NCBI RefSeq assembly: GCF_902635505.1
Contig: NC_045430.1
Location: forward strand, 248,001 to 312,000
From: Sarcophilus harrisii
Lineage: Eukaryota; Chordata; Mammalia; Dasyuromorphia; Dasyuridae
Direction: 5' to 3'
DNA length: 64,000 bases
Positions 63,855-64,000 of this stretch are shown in pieces. A program made the translations under genes and the position numbers. Within the stretch, counting starts at the first letter, position 1. Every line of letters begins with the position of its first letter. The notes under the pieces were generated by a model. It worked only from the letters and a program-made list of their open reading frames with translations. It was not told where the DNA came from and did not search any database.

Positions 63855-64000
63855 CGATATTATTTTATTTTTCCAATTACATGTAGTTTTCAACATTGGT
63901 TTTTTTGGTAAGATTTTGAGTTCCAAATTTTTTTTCTCCCTTCTTCCCTTACCTTCCTCCTTCTCAAGACAGCAAGCAATCTGATAAAAGTTATATATGT
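63855..64000 (-). mobile_element. L1 3' UTR, antisense, cut by window end
   Basis: CCAATTACATGTAGTTTTCAAC, GTAAGATTTTGAGTTCCAAA and CAAGACAGCAAGCAATCTGA are the reverse of the marsupial L1 3' UTR seen in sense at 55,300-55,490. Confidence 0.85.

Overview
The window looks like nuclear DNA of a marsupial (metatherian). The right end holds the first coding exons of MDM2 in eutherian-like exon structure. The rest is packed with repeats that match marsupial types as I remember them: tRNA-derived SINEs with the 'gcagctaggtggcgcagtgg' type head, L1 tails and ORF2 fragments, solo LTRs, MIR and L2. The exact species cannot be told from the sequence alone.

Left part (1-47,400) is a segmental-duplication array. 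A composite unit appears in several full and partial copies, here called A (1-4.9 kb), B (5-8.6 kb), C (11.2-19.3 kb), a partial F (20.5-23.2 kb), D (31.7-41.3 kb) and E (44.9-47.4 kb). The fullest units carry, in order: an LTR-like block, an intronless VENTX-type homeobox relic, shared non-coding blocks, a GC-rich leader with GC boxes and a conserved potential 5' splice site, and an intronless Ras-family reading frame. There are four Ras-like copies. Copies at 6,356 and 38,055 are intact, 208 codons, ending in a CAAX-type CTIQ. The copy at 15,878 keeps the whole G domain but stops before the tail. The copy at 2,552 is frameshifted. All four carry changes at Ras positions 12, 13, 59 and 61, the positions that control GTP hydrolysis. 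The VENTX-like copies (11,561; 33,811; 44,878) share one in-frame stop and are dead.

Middle (23.1-31.7 kb) is a CpG island with no recognised gene, followed by about 8 kb of single-copy non-coding DNA. From 39.9 to 44 kb lie minus-strand L1 fragments, including an L1 nested in an L1 and an inverted L1 5' piece. From 47.4 to 55.5 kb I see only repeats, two solo LTRs and a 700-bp GA-rich satellite.

Right part (55.8-64 kb) is the CpG-island promoter of MDM2 and coding exons 3, 4 and 5 (human numbering), encoding the first 91 codons, which include most of the p53-binding domain. The gene continues beyond the window. The Ras/VENTX array thus sits directly upstream of MDM2, where the usual eutherian neighbour is SLC35E3, which is not seen here.
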